A DNA stretch of 38,877 bases, taken from contig CAMCTX010000009.1 of NCBI GenBank assembly GCA_945878715.1, forward strand, positions 1 through 38,877, written 5' to 3'. The DNA is from Legionella genomosp. 1. GTDB lineage: Bacteria > Pseudomonadota > Gammaproteobacteria > UBA6186 > Azoamicaceae. This document shows positions 17,579-26,232 of the stretch, piece after piece. The notes under the pieces were generated by a model. It was not told the origin of the DNA. It did no database searches and saw nothing but the letters and a program-made list of their open reading frames with translations. The translations under genes were made by a program, and so were the position numbers. Within the stretch, counting starts at the first letter, position 1, and every line of letters begins with the position of its first letter.

Positions 17579-18523
17579 TTAAATAGCCACGGCAGCATAA
17601 CCGCGATTACGACCATGATGCTTCGCTTGATATAAACCAAAATCGGCAGCGTCTTTTAAGTCGGCAGCACTCGCATAATATTGATCATGATTCACAGTCG
17701 CCACCCCAAAACTCATACTTAAGCATTGACCGCAACCTGAACGCGCATGGGGTATTGTTAAGGCGCCCACCCCGGTACGTAGTGCTTCACCCACCACAAA
17801 AGCCTGCTCTTTATCGGTATTAGACAATATGACCGCAAAGGTATCACCCGTGGTGCGTGCTAAAAAACCATAGGTCGGCAACTGTTGCTTAAGTGCCTCT
17901 GCTATTTTCTTTAATGCTTCATCACCCACAGGTGCCCCATAGGCTTGATTGTAGGATTGAAAAAAATCGACATTCAATAAAATAAGGGATAAAGGGTTTT
18001 TAGCTTGCTTGGCCGCAGACCATGCTTCCACCAGTGTGTGCTCGAAATGATTTGAATTATTCAGACCTGTGAGTAAATCTTTGGTCATCACATTTTGTAA
18101 AGAGCGATTTTCAACCACTAATTCATGCGCTACTTTAAAAACTTCTTGTTTGAGGTCAAAGAGTCGTGCTGCGGCATTGATCCTTAACTGAAGCTGAGGC
18201 CCTGTTAAGGGTTTTTCTAAAATATCATCGGCACCTGCTTCGATGCCCTTTTGCATAGCTTCTGCTGTCCATGCGCGGCCCATTAAGACGATAGGCACCC
18301 ATAAGGCATGCCCCCCCGTCTGACGCAGCTGTTGCACACTATCGATGGCGGATAGATCGGATAATTGGGCATCCATAAAAATAAGGTCGGGACATTTTTT
18401 ACGACACTGCTCTATAACCTCTCGACCCATGAGTGCCTCTTGAACCGTATGCCCCTCTTTTTGCAGGTGCTGCACCAAGATCTGTCGATAAGCAGCGTCT
18501 TGATCGGCAATCATTACACGCAC
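17579..18523 (-). CDS. REC-GGDEF response regulator with degenerate GGDEF motif
   Basis: A protein of about 314 residues. The N-terminal receiver domain has the acidic pair DQD, phospho-acceptor Asp51 (LIFMDAQLS) and Lys in DDILEKPL. The C-terminal GGDEF domain begins DLLTGLNNSNHFEHTL and keeps the metal-binding Asp in LLNVDFFQSYN, but the active-site signature reads TTGDTF (225-229 TGDTF) instead of GGDEF, so diguanylate cyclase activity is doubtful. GTG 18523 is chosen because AAGGAG lies about 10 nt upstream; the in-frame GTG 18532 lies too close to it. It lies 21 nt after dsbC on the same strand. It may be a c-di-GMP receptor or a catalytically dead scaffold. Confidence 0.87.
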   Translation of the reverse strand: MRVMIADQDAAYRQILVQHLQKEGHTVQEALMGREVIEQCRKKCPDLIFMDAQLSDLSAIDSVQQLRQTGGHALWVPIVLMGRAWTAEAMQKGIEAGADDILEKPLTGPQLQLRINAAARLFDLKQEVFKVAHELVVENRSLQNVMTKDLLTGLNNSNHFEHTLVEAWSAAKQAKNPLSLILLNVDFFQSYNQAYGAPVGDEALKKIAEALKQQLPTYGFLARTTGDTFAVILSNTDKEQAFVVGEALRTGVGALTIPHARSGCGQCLSMSFGVATVNHDQYYASAADLKDAADFGLYQAKHHGRNRGYAAVAI

Positions 18524-18544
18524 AAGGGGCACTCCTTCAGGATC

Positions 18545-19330
18545 TTACTTTGTATTGCGGTGATAGTGCTTCATCGCCAAGTCGGCCAGTTCCTGAGCAG
18601 GTCTATAACCGACTGATAAGGTCCCATCCGAGAAAACAATGGAGGGTGTGCCATTCACACCAAGCTTTTGACCGACCTTATACTGTTCTTCGACATGGTT
18701 CTTACACGTACCTGGGGGAACACTTTCATCCTTCATCACTTTATCCATAGCACCCTTTTGATCTTTGGCACACTCAACCCCTACTAATTTGTCATACGTG
18801 GGTGAACCAACGCCTTGTCTAGGAAAGGCCAAATAATTGACTTGGATCCCAAGATCCATGAGAGCGGGTATTTCTTCATGCAGCTTTCTGCAATAACCAC
18901 AATCGGGATCGGTATAAACCGTGAGTACACCTTTTACCTTTTTAGGAATATAACGTGCGAGGGTATGACCTTTGAGGGACTGAAATAAAACAGCACGAGA
19001 AGTACGTCGGCTCACTTCTGTTAGACTGCGATCGTCAGGACTTCTGCTCACATCCAATATATCGCCCATGACCAAATACTGACCATCTTGGCTGGCATAA
19101 AAGACTGTATTATTTGCAGTAACCTCACACAATCCTGACAAAGGACTGGCGCTTAACTTATCGATGGGTTGATTGGGAAACATTTTTTCGACGTGGGCTC
19201 GGATCTTATCTCTGGCACTGTCTGAGACATGACACGAGGCTTCTTCTTTTTTATGATCTTCATGACACGACTCTGCGAGAGCCTGCCCAAAGACCAACGA
19301 TAACACGCAAACACCAACCCACTGCCTCAT
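18545..19330 (-). CDS. dsbC: Periplasmic disulfide isomerase DsbC
   Basis: A 261-residue exported thiol isomerase that repairs wrong disulfides in the periplasm as a dimer. The signal peptide MRQWVGVCVLSLVFGQALA is cleaved before ESC. The N-terminal dimerisation domain (about 35-110) precedes the thioredoxin fold with active site CGYC (144-147) and the cis-Pro loop GTPSIVF. GGGAG lies 8 nt before ATG 19330; a GTG at 19339 is unlikely. The mature N-terminus is unusually rich in Cys and His (SCHEDHKKEEASCH). It indicates disulfide-bonded secreted proteins in this cell. Confidence 0.92.
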   Translation of the reverse strand: MRQWVGVCVLSLVFGQALAESCHEDHKKEEASCHVSDSARDKIRAHVEKMFPNQPIDKLSASPLSGLCEVTANNTVFYASQDGQYLVMGDILDVSRSPDDRSLTEVSRRTSRAVLFQSLKGHTLARYIPKKVKGVLTVYTDPDCGYCRKLHEEIPALMDLGIQVNYLAFPRQGVGSPTYDKLVGVECAKDQKGAMDKVMKDESVPPGTCKNHVEEQYKVGQKLGVNGTPSIVFSDGTLSVGYRPAQELADLAMKHYHRNTK

Positions 19331-19414
19331 GCTGTACACTCCCTATGAATAGATACGACACACGTTGATAAACACCCTACATGTATAATATACCAAATTG
19401 AGGGAAGCGTTGGT

Positions 19415-19822
19415 TTATTCCTCTGTGGTGGTCGACGCTACCATGGGTGTCGTTGTACGCAGATCAGGAAATGATTGATGTAAGCGCTCCTTGATACGAG
19501 CACTCTTGCCAGTCAGTCCTCTTAAATAATAAAGTTTGGCTTTGCGTACTTGTCCACGACGCTTAATATCGATCCCTTCAATCGCAGGACTATGACGCTG
19601 AAACACACGCTCCACACCTTCACCGTGAGAAATTTTACGTACCGTAAAAGCAGAATTAAGACCTCTATTACGGATCGCAATCACAACCCCTTCATAGGCC
19701 TGTGTACGCTTACGAGTACCTTCTTTGACAACAATTCGAACGACCACAGTGTCACCCGGTCTAAACGTGGGTAGATCTGTACGTAATTGGGCTTCTTCAA
19801 TCTGTTGAATAATGGTACTCAT
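19415..19822 (-). CDS. rplS: 50S ribosomal protein L19
   Basis: A 135-residue protein at the 30S-50S interface. It has [53 protein letters not shown] and [35 protein letters not shown]. About 15 residues after the usual end form a Thr/Ser/Glu-rich tail. The start overlaps the trmD stop by 4 nt, which suggests translational coupling. It is the last gene of rpsP-rimM-trmD-rplS. Confidence 0.97.
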   Translation of the reverse strand: MSTIIQQIEEAQLRTDLPTFRPGDTVVVRIVVKEGTRKRTQAYEGVVIAIRNRGLNSAFTVRKISHGEGVERVFQRHSPAIEGIDIKRRGQVRKAKLYYLRGLTGKSARIKERLHQSFPDLRTTTPMVASTTTEE

Positions 19823-20580
19823 TTTACACTCCTCTGAAATTCACTGTGATATTCATCTACAAATGCTTGCAACAAATCCGTCTCTTCTGCGCTCAAATCG
19901 CGTTCTAATAAATCGGGCCGTCTTAACCAGGTTCTCCCCAATTGCTGTTTGAGACGCCAGCGTGCAATCGCCTGATGGTCGCCTTCTAATAACACCGCCG
20001 GCACCGCTAAACCATCGCTGTGCTCGGGCCGGGTATAATGGGGGCAATCCAATAAACCCTCTGAAAAAGAATCCTGTGCGGCAGAGGCCCCATGCCCTAA
20101 AACCCCCGGAATCCACCGTGCCATGGCATCAATCGCTACCATCACGGCTAATTCACCACCACTGAGCACATAATCTCCGATAGACCATTCTTCGTCTACC
20201 TCTAAGTCCAATAATCGCTCATCCACACCTTCATAACGCCCTGCCACAAAAACAAGTGGCTCAGCCTGTTGCACAACCTGGCGTACCTTGGCCTGGCTCA
20301 AACGCTCGCCCTGAGGTGACATATAAATCACCTTGGCTGCCCCACCTGCTGCCTGCTTGGCTGCTTGAATCGCATGACGTAAGGGATAGATACTCATCAC
20401 CATCCCGGGCCCACCCCCGTAGGGTCTATCATCGACACGACGATAGGGGTCCTGACTAAAATCTCTGGGGTCCCACAGCGCAATCTCTAAATGACCCCGT
20501 TCAACCGCCCTCCCTGTGACGCCATAATCGCTGAGGGCCTTAAACATCTGCGGAAATAAACTAACAATGCCACAGTGCAT
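19819..20580 (-). CDS. trmD: tRNA (guanine-37-N1)-methyltransferase TrmD
   Basis: A 253-residue SPOUT-class enzyme that methylates G37 of tRNAs with SAM and prevents frameshifting. The start [13 protein letters not shown] matches the family. Trefoil-knot motifs are visible: [33 protein letters not shown] and [15 protein letters not shown]. The open frame continues to ATG 20592, overlapping rimM by 10 nt; ATG 20580, 2 nt after the rimM stop, fits the family. One of its substrates is the tRNA-Pro type encoded at 3749. Confidence 0.95.
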   Translation of the reverse strand: MHCGIVSLFPQMFKALSDYGVTGRAVERGHLEIALWDPRDFSQDPYRRVDDRPYGGGPGMVMSIYPLRHAIQAAKQAAGGAAKVIYMSPQGERLSQAKVRQVVQQAEPLVFVAGRYEGVDERLLDLEVDEEWSIGDYVLSGGELAVMVAIDAMARWIPGVLGHGASAAQDSFSEGLLDCPHYTRPEHSDGLAVPAVLLEGDHQAIARWRLKQQLGRTWLRRPDLLERDLSAEETDLLQAFVDEYHSEFQRSVK

Positions 20581-20582
20581 CA

Positions 20583-21134
20583 CTAAAACCATTCATCCCA
20601 GCACAAACGAATCCATCGTGCTTGTTGATCAACTTCGTTAATCACAGACTCCATCACAAAGGGTACTAAAACCGTCTTTGATGACAATGCGTCTTCTAAG
20701 GGCTCAACAACCAATACATCATTGGCACCTGCTTCAAAAACTTCCTTCACCCGACCGATACTGTGTGCCGCAGGATCGAGGGCTTGGTTATGCACCTGCA
20801 TCCCAATCAAGTCGGCCCAATAATAAACCCCTTCCTCTAGCGCAGGCAAGCTACCGCGGGGCACCCCCACCATTGCATGCCTTAGTTGCCCTGCAAGTTC
20901 TGGGTTTTCATAGCCTTCTAAAGCCACCACACAACCCTTGGCCAGGCTACGACCTTCCAACACAGACAGAGGCGCTTGAACCCCCTGTTCTAGTATGTGC
21001 CAGGTTTTATAGCGCAAAATATTGGAAGTAGGCTGGGTGTAGGACTGTACGTGTACCCACCCCTTAATGCCATAAGGTGCGCCTATGCGCCCCAATACGA
21101 CCATGGGCTCGTCTAAGGAGCTGTCTTGTGCCAT
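20583..21134 (-). CDS. rimM: Ribosome maturation factor RimM
   Basis: A 183-residue factor for maturation of the 30S head, binding S19. The N-terminal domain has [24 protein letters not shown]; the PRC-barrel domain has [31 protein letters not shown] and [13 protein letters not shown], ending CWDEWF. The chosen start overlaps the rpsP 3' end by 22 nt; ATG 21104 would remove the first 10 residues, and neither has a strong ribosome-binding site. Confidence 0.95.
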   Translation of the reverse strand: MAQDSSLDEPMVVLGRIGAPYGIKGWVHVQSYTQPTSNILRYKTWHILEQGVQAPLSVLEGRSLAKGCVVALEGYENPELAGQLRHAMVGVPRGSLPALEEGVYYWADLIGMQVHNQALDPAAHSIGRVKEVFEAGANDVLVVEPLEDALSSKTVLVPFVMESVINEVDQQARWIRLCWDEWF

Positions 21135-21367
21135 TCCACTAACAATGCTGAAACCCGCTGGGACAATTGTGCGCCCATGGTCTGCCAGTGCTGAATGCGC
21201 TCGCGATTTACATGGACCCGAATCTCTTGACCACGGGCAATGGGATTAAAATAACCCAAACGCTCTAGCGTGTTACCAGCATCCCGACGATTACGCTTGT
21301 CGGTTGCAACAATATGATAAAACGGCCGCTTTTTAGCGCCGCCCCTTGATAAACGAACTACAACCAT
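21113..21367 (-). CDS. rpsP: 30S ribosomal protein S16
   Basis: An 84-residue 16S rRNA-binding protein needed early in 30S assembly. It starts [42 protein letters not shown], the S16 signature, and continues [20 protein letters not shown]. It is the first gene of the rpsP-rimM-trmD-rplS operon. A TATAAT occurs 39 nt upstream. Confidence 0.96.
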   Translation of the reverse strand: MVVVRLSRGGAKKRPFYHIVATDKRNRRDAGNTLERLGYFNPIARGQEIRVHVNRERIQHWQTMGAQLSQRVSALLVEWHKTAP

Positions 21368-21405
21368 CGCTAAGACAATCCTCTTGTTCTAATCTAAAGA
21401 GCCGC

Positions 21406-21411
21406 ATTATA
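21406..21411 (-). promoter_or_regulatory. Candidate -10 box of the rpsP operon
   Basis: A perfect TATAAT on the minus strand, 39 nt before the rpsP ATG and downstream of the NTT1 stop. No good -35 hexamer is seen at 16-18 nt spacing. Confidence 0.4.
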
Positions 21412-21458
21412 TCGCAGTCCCTGGAACATAACCAGCCATCTAAAAACTGATTATATCA

Positions 21459-22976
21459 TCAGCTTTTATCGATGGATTTCCACACCAAATGACCAAGTCT
21501 TCGCACCGCGATAATCCACAGTACAATAAAGATTACAAAAATACAGGCAATATAGGGAATAGTGGCTGCTAAGCTGCCACACAATACCAATAAGACTTGT
21601 ATGGTAAGAGAACCGCCCGATTTACCAAAACGCGAGGCAATACCATCGACCACAGCTTTACCCTTACGTTGTGCAGCTTTGGGTAAGGGGATAAAAGCAA
21701 TCTCTTTGGTTTCATCAAAAACCGTAAATTTTGCAGCCCTGCCTAAACACATTTGAGCTGAGCCAAAAAGAAGCACTAAGTTAATCACCGGTGTTTGAAA
21801 CAAGGCAAAGAGACAATCACTTAAATAAGGACTGGTTTCAAAGAGCATACAGCCAAAAAAACCAATACCCGTGACTAATAGAATGCAAGGCGTAATCATC
21901 GCCGTGACGGTCCAGCCATAACGCCGAATGACATTACCCGACAAAAACAAGCTTGAGATGGTTGCAAAAACACCCACTACCGAAACAATATCGTTCATAT
22001 AGGCATTAAAATCGGAAGCATCAGGATAACGCTGTTGCACTTGCGCTGTCCATAAGACATCGGCCAAGTTGTACACAATATTGTAGGAAACCACGACGAT
22101 AGCGATATAAAGCATATAACGCGATTTGGCGATATACCTAAAACATTCGGATAAAGAAAATTTCGTAAAGGGTTCTTCAACCAATGGATCATGCAGATTG
22201 ATAGCGGGGGATTGTTCGGGCAATATTTTGGTATTAACCCACCGAAAAAGAAAAATAATCATCACACCCAAACATAAAACCAAGCCCAATTGTAAGTTTA
22301 AAGATTGTTCCCACGCATTTTGCCCAAAGGGAAACCAGGCATTGTAATCGTCTAAAATAAGAAACTGTGCAAATTGCCCCGAAAAAATGCCTGAGAAATT
22401 GGCCCCCAAAGCAAAAATGGCATAGAAGCGCTTGGCTTCATGCACGGTGGTAACCTCATTGGCAAAGCCCCAAAAAAGCATGGATAAAACAGCTGCGCTC
22501 CAAAGATCGGATAAAACATAAAACAAGGCTAGGGGCCAATGACGAATAATAGAGATAAGCCCTCTAAAGCCACTGGGCAAAAAGGATTCCAGATAGTTTG
22601 AAAAAACATGGAGCTCTAAATACTCTCGATTAGGGTACAAAACCAATAAAAACAAGGTGAAAAAACTTAAGAATATGGCAATCATCGTATAAAAAACTTG
22701 CTCCCTATTAAGATGTTGGGAAAGTTTTGTATAGAGATAGGTTAAAAGGACCGCACCTGGTAATACAGCCCACACCTTTAAGAAAGGAATTACTTCGGCA
22801 CCTGATCCTTGGGAAGTCACCACCAAAGTTACTTTCATACACCGTAAGAGGTTGTAAATGAAGGAGATTAAGAAAAATAATAGTAGCATGGGCACAAGCT
22901 TTTTGTGCTCATAGCCATGAATAGGCCAAAAGAAATTCCGAAATCTAGAAAATGGCGCAGGCGTTAAATGCTGCAT
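21459..22976 (-). CDS. ATP/ADP translocase (Tlc/NTT family), paralog 1
   Basis: A 505-residue, 12-helix inner-membrane nucleotide transporter. Family hallmarks include CMKVTLVVTSQGSGAEVIPFLK, FWGFANEVTTVHEAKRFYAIFALGANFSGI, YNIVYNLADVLWTAQV, FDETKEIAFIPLPKAAQRKGKAVVDGIASRFGKSGGS. In Rickettsia and Chlamydia such proteins exchange host ATP for bacterial ADP or import other nucleotides. ATG 22976 aligns exactly with the start of the second copy; a TTG at 22982 is also in frame. The second paralog lies 1.2 kb away on the same strand with the phosphotransferase gene between. Substrate is not readable from sequence; exchange of ATP is the default inference. Confidence 0.92.
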   Translation of the reverse strand: MQHLTPAPFSRFRNFFWPIHGYEHKKLVPMLLLFFLISFIYNLLRCMKVTLVVTSQGSGAEVIPFLKVWAVLPGAVLLTYLYTKLSQHLNREQVFYTMIAIFLSFFTLFLLVLYPNREYLELHVFSNYLESFLPSGFRGLISIIRHWPLALFYVLSDLWSAAVLSMLFWGFANEVTTVHEAKRFYAIFALGANFSGIFSGQFAQFLILDDYNAWFPFGQNAWEQSLNLQLGLVLCLGVMIIFLFRWVNTKILPEQSPAINLHDPLVEEPFTKFSLSECFRYIAKSRYMLYIAIVVVSYNIVYNLADVLWTAQVQQRYPDASDFNAYMNDIVSVVGVFATISSLFLSGNVIRRYGWTVTAMITPCILLVTGIGFFGCMLFETSPYLSDCLFALFQTPVINLVLLFGSAQMCLGRAAKFTVFDETKEIAFIPLPKAAQRKGKAVVDGIASRFGKSGGSLTIQVLLVLCGSLAATIPYIACIFVIFIVLWIIAVRRLGHLVWKSIDKS

Positions 22977-23084
22977 ACACAAGCATCTCTCTTAGTATAG
23001 GAGCCAATGTGTGGCTGTTAAGCTGCATTCTGCCTGAATAATGGCTAAATTGTCAAAAAAATTGTGACTTCTGACTTTTGCTCG

Positions 23085-23178
23085 CCCTCACCCCCGACCG
23101 CTAAAGCGGTCGACCCCTCTCCCGCAAAGCGGGAGTAGGGGAACACTCTGATACTTAAGGCTTTAGTCATTTAAAGTG
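23085..23178. repeat. Left arm of a 94-bp inverted repeat
   Basis: This 94-bp segment is the reverse complement of 24094-24187 with a single mismatch (A in CTAAAGCGG here, C in the other arm). It contains two hairpins, GACCGC/GCGGTC and CTCCCGC/GCGGGAG, the latter shared with the palindromes at 7289-7365. The inner end overlaps the last four codons and the stop of the phosphotransferase gene. Confidence 0.95.
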
Positions 23179-24071
23179 TTGTTCATTAAGAGTTCGATAA
23201 AGTGCAATAGTTCTATGGGTTGTTGATGATCTTCTAAAGACCAGCAACATGCTAAAACGGATTGAATAAAAGACCATTCCCATATTTTCATGGGGTCCAG
23301 ATCAGAGTAATTAGCAATAATTTTAAGGCGGCTTCTTAAAATATCTAATGGTTGAGGTTGCTTTAAAAATTCTGATAATGGTTCTCGAATGAGGCATCCG
23401 ATTTTATCATAGATCGGATCGCCAATGACGCCTTTGGGATCGATGACTATCCAATCTTCTCCCTGTTGAAGAATATTATCGTGATGTAAATCGCCGTGTA
23501 GCAAAATAGACTGCGTGGAAGCATTGAGCAACTGATCTCTTAAATATCTTGCTTTCTTAAGATAATTGCTTGGGATATTCCAGTCTTGATCTAGAATCTG
23601 CAACCAATCTCGAATATGTGAAAATTTGCTTTGTGGGGCAGGTGCTTGATGGAGTTTTTGAATGACCTTACAAGCAATATAGGTGGCCTCTGTATCTTGA
23701 TGTGGAAAATAAGATTTTAATGAAATACCCGGTATAGCACGTTCAAGTAATAATGCACCCGTCATTTCCTCTAAAACACGCGCAGCGCCGTATCCATTGA
23801 ATGCATGCAATGCTGATGCTTCTTGTTTTAAGGCTTCTACATCTAAGCTGGTTTTTAAAACAACTGGCTGTTGGCTTCGGAAACCGGATAATACATAATT
23901 GTAAGATAGGTTTTTGACAGGCTGTAAACCGGATAAGCCCCACGTAACGGCTATTTGATTCGTGATTTCTGGTAGCTTATTAAGCCATTGTTGCCCAAGA
24001 GGGCCATAGAGATCGATAATGTTTGTGGTGAAATTATTACTCATCATTAACATTCTACTTGACTGTCGCAT
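23163..24071 (-). CDS. APH(6)/hydroxyurea-type phosphotransferase
   Basis: A 302-residue small-molecule kinase. The catalytic loop HGDLHHDNIL (D194, N199) and the metal-binding loop IDPKGVIGDPIYDKIGCL (D211) match streptomycin 6-phosphotransferases and the APH_6_hur family; VVLKTSL near residue 70 supplies the ATP-binding Lys. The native substrate in an intracellular bacterium is unknown; antibiotic resistance should not be assumed. The start is uncertain: ATGs at 24071, 24053, 24044 and 24041 are all in frame and none has a good ribosome-binding site. The gene is exactly enclosed by 94-bp inverted repeats, the left one including its stop. It separates the two NTT genes. It is AT-rich. Confidence 0.85.
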   Translation of the reverse strand: MRQSSRMLMMSNNFTTNIIDLYGPLGQQWLNKLPEITNQIAVTWGLSGLQPVKNLSYNYVLSGFRSQQPVVLKTSLDVEALKQEASALHAFNGYGAARVLEEMTGALLLERAIPGISLKSYFPHQDTEATYIACKVIQKLHQAPAPQSKFSHIRDWLQILDQDWNIPSNYLKKARYLRDQLLNASTQSILLHGDLHHDNILQQGEDWIVIDPKGVIGDPIYDKIGCLIREPLSEFLKQPQPLDILRSRLKIIANYSDLDPMKIWEWSFIQSVLACCWSLEDHQQPIELLHFIELLMNNTLND

Positions 24072-24093
24072 AAAAAACTATCTGACATACAGT

Positions 24094-24187
24094 CACTTTA
24101 AATGACTAAAGCCTTAAGTATCAGAGTGTTCCCCTACTCCCGCTTTGCGGGAGAGGGGTCGACCGCGTTAGCGGTCGGGGGTGAGGG
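24094..24187. repeat. Right arm of a 94-bp inverted repeat
   Basis: Reverse complement of 23085-23178 with 93 of 94 bases matching. It begins 22 nt upstream of the phosphotransferase ATG and ends 19 nt before the stop of NTT paralog 2. It carries a second copy of the gene's 3' end (CACTTTAAATGACTAA) pointing the other way, without any coding sequence in front of it. Confidence 0.95.
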
Positions 24188-24205
24188 GGGACGGAGGAGG
24201 GGCCC

Positions 24206-25774
24206 TCAAGCCCTAGAAAGACCCATCGATTCGGGTACTTGCTCTACCATCGCTTGATCAATATTCTTGCTGGCCATACGCCCTAGACGCAATACGGCTA
24301 CGATCCATAACCCGATCATCAGCACAAAAATAACACTGATAGCGGGAATCGTTAAGGCTAAGGTTCCATAAGACACCAAAAGCGCCTGGATCATAAAGGA
24401 TCCTCCCGATTTACCAAGCCGTGAAGCAATCCCATCCACTACAGCCTTGCCTCTACGTTGTTCCGCCTGACTTAAGGGAATAAAGGCTATCTCTTTAGAT
24501 TCATCAAAGACCGTATATTTAGCAGCTCTACCCAAACAGATCTGTGCCGACCCACAAAATAAGGCGAGCGTACCCAATGGCACCCCTAAAAGACCCATCA
24601 TATAATCTGAAAATAGCCCATACTGCGTACCGAGCAAACACCCTAAGAACCCCACGCTGGTTAAAAGCCATAAAATAGGTGTGAGCAATGCCGTGGTGGT
24701 CCAGCCATAAAAACGAATGACATTGCCCGATAGTAGCAAGGCAGCTATTGTCGCAAATACACCGGTAATTGAAGCAATGCTATTAATATAGGCATTAAAA
24801 TCGCTGGCATTGGGATAACGTGCACGTATTTGCTCTGTCCATAAGACATCCGATAGATTGTAAACAATATTATAGGCCACCACTAAAATAGCGATATATA
24901 ACATATAAGGCGAACAAACCAATTCTTTTAAACAGGCCCATAAAGACAGTTTTTCGCGTACTTCGGCTTCGGGTTGTAGCGCAAGCGGTTTAGCATCTGG
25001 TTTAGTAAGAATTAGTCGACGATTAACCCAATAAAATAAAGCAATAATCGCAAAACCCATGACTAAAACCAAGGCCAATTGTAATATTAAGGATTGTTCC
25101 CAGGCGACTTTACCAAAAGGCAATGCCGGGTGGTAATGATCCAAGGTTAACCACTGCGCACACTGTCCTGATAAAATACCCGAACTATTGGCACCCAGTG
25201 CAAAAATCGCATAAAAACGTTTAGCTTCATCAATCGTTGTAATTTCATTGGCAAAGCCCCAAAATAACATTGATAAAACCACAGCACTCCATAATTCTGA
25301 TAGCACATAAAATAAAGATAAATGCCAATGACGTATAATAATAAGCAATCCTTTTAAACCACTCAGTCTTTCTGGTAGTTGCTGACTTAAAAATGCTGAG
25401 AATTCTTTTAATTCTAAGGCCTCTCGATGGGGATGCAAAAAGACCATAAAGAGCGTGAAAAACCCTAAGAAAATAGCCAACATCGCATAAAAAACTTGTT
25501 CTCTATTGAGACGGTTGGATAATTTTGTATAAATATAGGTAAGCAGTACGGCACTGGGCAATACAGCCCATACTTTAAGAAAAGGGATCACTTCGGCGCT
25601 GGATCCTTCGGCGGTCACCACCAAAGTCACCTTCATACAACGTAAGATATTGTACACAAAAGAAATAAGGAAAAATAAAACTAATATAGGAAATAACTTC
25701 TTATATTCGTTTCGATGAATCGGCCACAGAAAACTTCTGATACGACCAAACTTTGGTGTTGTGCGATGTTCCAT
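24206..25774 (-). CDS. ATP/ADP translocase (Tlc/NTT family), paralog 2
   Basis: A 522-residue nucleotide translocase clearly paralogous to the one at 21459: same start layout (MEHRTTPKF, then LWPIH), CMKVTLVVTAEGSSAEVIPFLK, WGFANEITTIDEAKRFYAIFALGANSSGI, NIVYNLSDVLWTEQI, and FIPLSQAEQRRGKAVVDGIASRLGKSGGS. It has about 12 predicted helices and a slightly longer, charged C-terminus (VEQVPESMGLSRA). The two copies have diverged substantially, so they may import different nucleotides, as in Rickettsia and Chlamydia. Only 11 nt separate its ATG from the T-tract of the rplQ terminator, and no strong ribosome-binding site is present. Confidence 0.93.
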   Translation of the reverse strand: MEHRTTPKFGRIRSFLWPIHRNEYKKLFPILVLFFLISFVYNILRCMKVTLVVTAEGSSAEVIPFLKVWAVLPSAVLLTYIYTKLSNRLNREQVFYAMLAIFLGFFTLFMVFLHPHREALELKEFSAFLSQQLPERLSGLKGLLIIIRHWHLSLFYVLSELWSAVVLSMLFWGFANEITTIDEAKRFYAIFALGANSSGILSGQCAQWLTLDHYHPALPFGKVAWEQSLILQLALVLVMGFAIIALFYWVNRRLILTKPDAKPLALQPEAEVREKLSLWACLKELVCSPYMLYIAILVVAYNIVYNLSDVLWTEQIRARYPNASDFNAYINSIASITGVFATIAALLLSGNVIRFYGWTTTALLTPILWLLTSVGFLGCLLGTQYGLFSDYMMGLLGVPLGTLALFCGSAQICLGRAAKYTVFDESKEIAFIPLSQAEQRRGKAVVDGIASRLGKSGGSFMIQALLVSYGTLALTIPAISVIFVLMIGLWIVAVLRLGRMASKNIDQAMVEQVPESMGLSRA

Positions 25775-25785
25775 GAAAATCTCAC

Positions 25786-25812
25786 AAAAAAAAGCCGGGC
25801 AAAGGCCCGGCT
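25786..25812 (-). terminator. Rho-independent terminator after rplQ
   Basis: On the minus strand AGCCGGGC and GCCCGGCT form a perfect 8-bp GC-rich stem with a 4-nt loop, followed by eight T. It lies 36 nt after the rplQ stop and ends the alpha operon. The T-tract is immediately upstream of the NTT paralog 2 start codon. Confidence 0.92.
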
Positions 25813-25848
25813 CGATCTAAACAATATTTTTCTTAGGTAATAACACCA

Positions 25849-26208
25849 TTAAGTACACGCTACAAAACTCACTACGGCCATAGGGGCTGCATCGCCTGAA
25901 CGCTGACCACATTTTAAAATTCTTAAATACCCACCTGGACGTTCCTTATACTGAGGTCCCCACTGTGAAAAAAGCTTTGCCACCATTTCCTTATCACGCA
26001 ATCTAGCAAAGGCTAGACGACGTTTGGCCACGCTATCTTCTTTGGCTAAGGTTACCAGGGGCTCCAGCAAACGCCGTAAATCCTTTGCTTTGGGTAAGGT
26101 TGTTTTAATCATGCCATGACGTAGCACAGAATTAATCATATTCTGAAACATAGCCTTACGGTGACTGGATGTCCGACTAAATCGTCTGCCTACTTTGCGA
26201 TGACGCAT
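25849..26208 (-). CDS. rplQ: 50S ribosomal protein L17
   Basis: A 119-residue protein near the peptide exit tunnel. It starts [45 protein letters not shown], and continues [40 protein letters not shown], the L17 pattern. It is the last gene of the alpha operon, 24 nt after rpoA, followed by a strong terminator. Confidence 0.97.
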   Translation of the reverse strand: MRHRKVGRRFSRTSSHRKAMFQNMINSVLRHGMIKTTLPKAKDLRRLLEPLVTLAKEDSVAKRRLAFARLRDKEMVAKLFSQWGPQYKERPGGYLRILKCGQRSGDAAPMAVVSFVACT

Positions 26209-26232
26209 GTTAAAAACCTCTTTATTATTCTG

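Noticed and set aside
20580-20592. Programmed frameshift or fusion between rimM and trmD
   Set aside because: The overlap comes only from an upstream in-frame ATG; the family start at 20580 lies 2 nt after the rimM stop, so both genes are normal.
23163-24071. Functional streptomycin resistance gene
   Set aside because: The family match supports a phosphotransferase fold, but substrate and resistance cannot be inferred from sequence, particularly in a probably intracellular organism.
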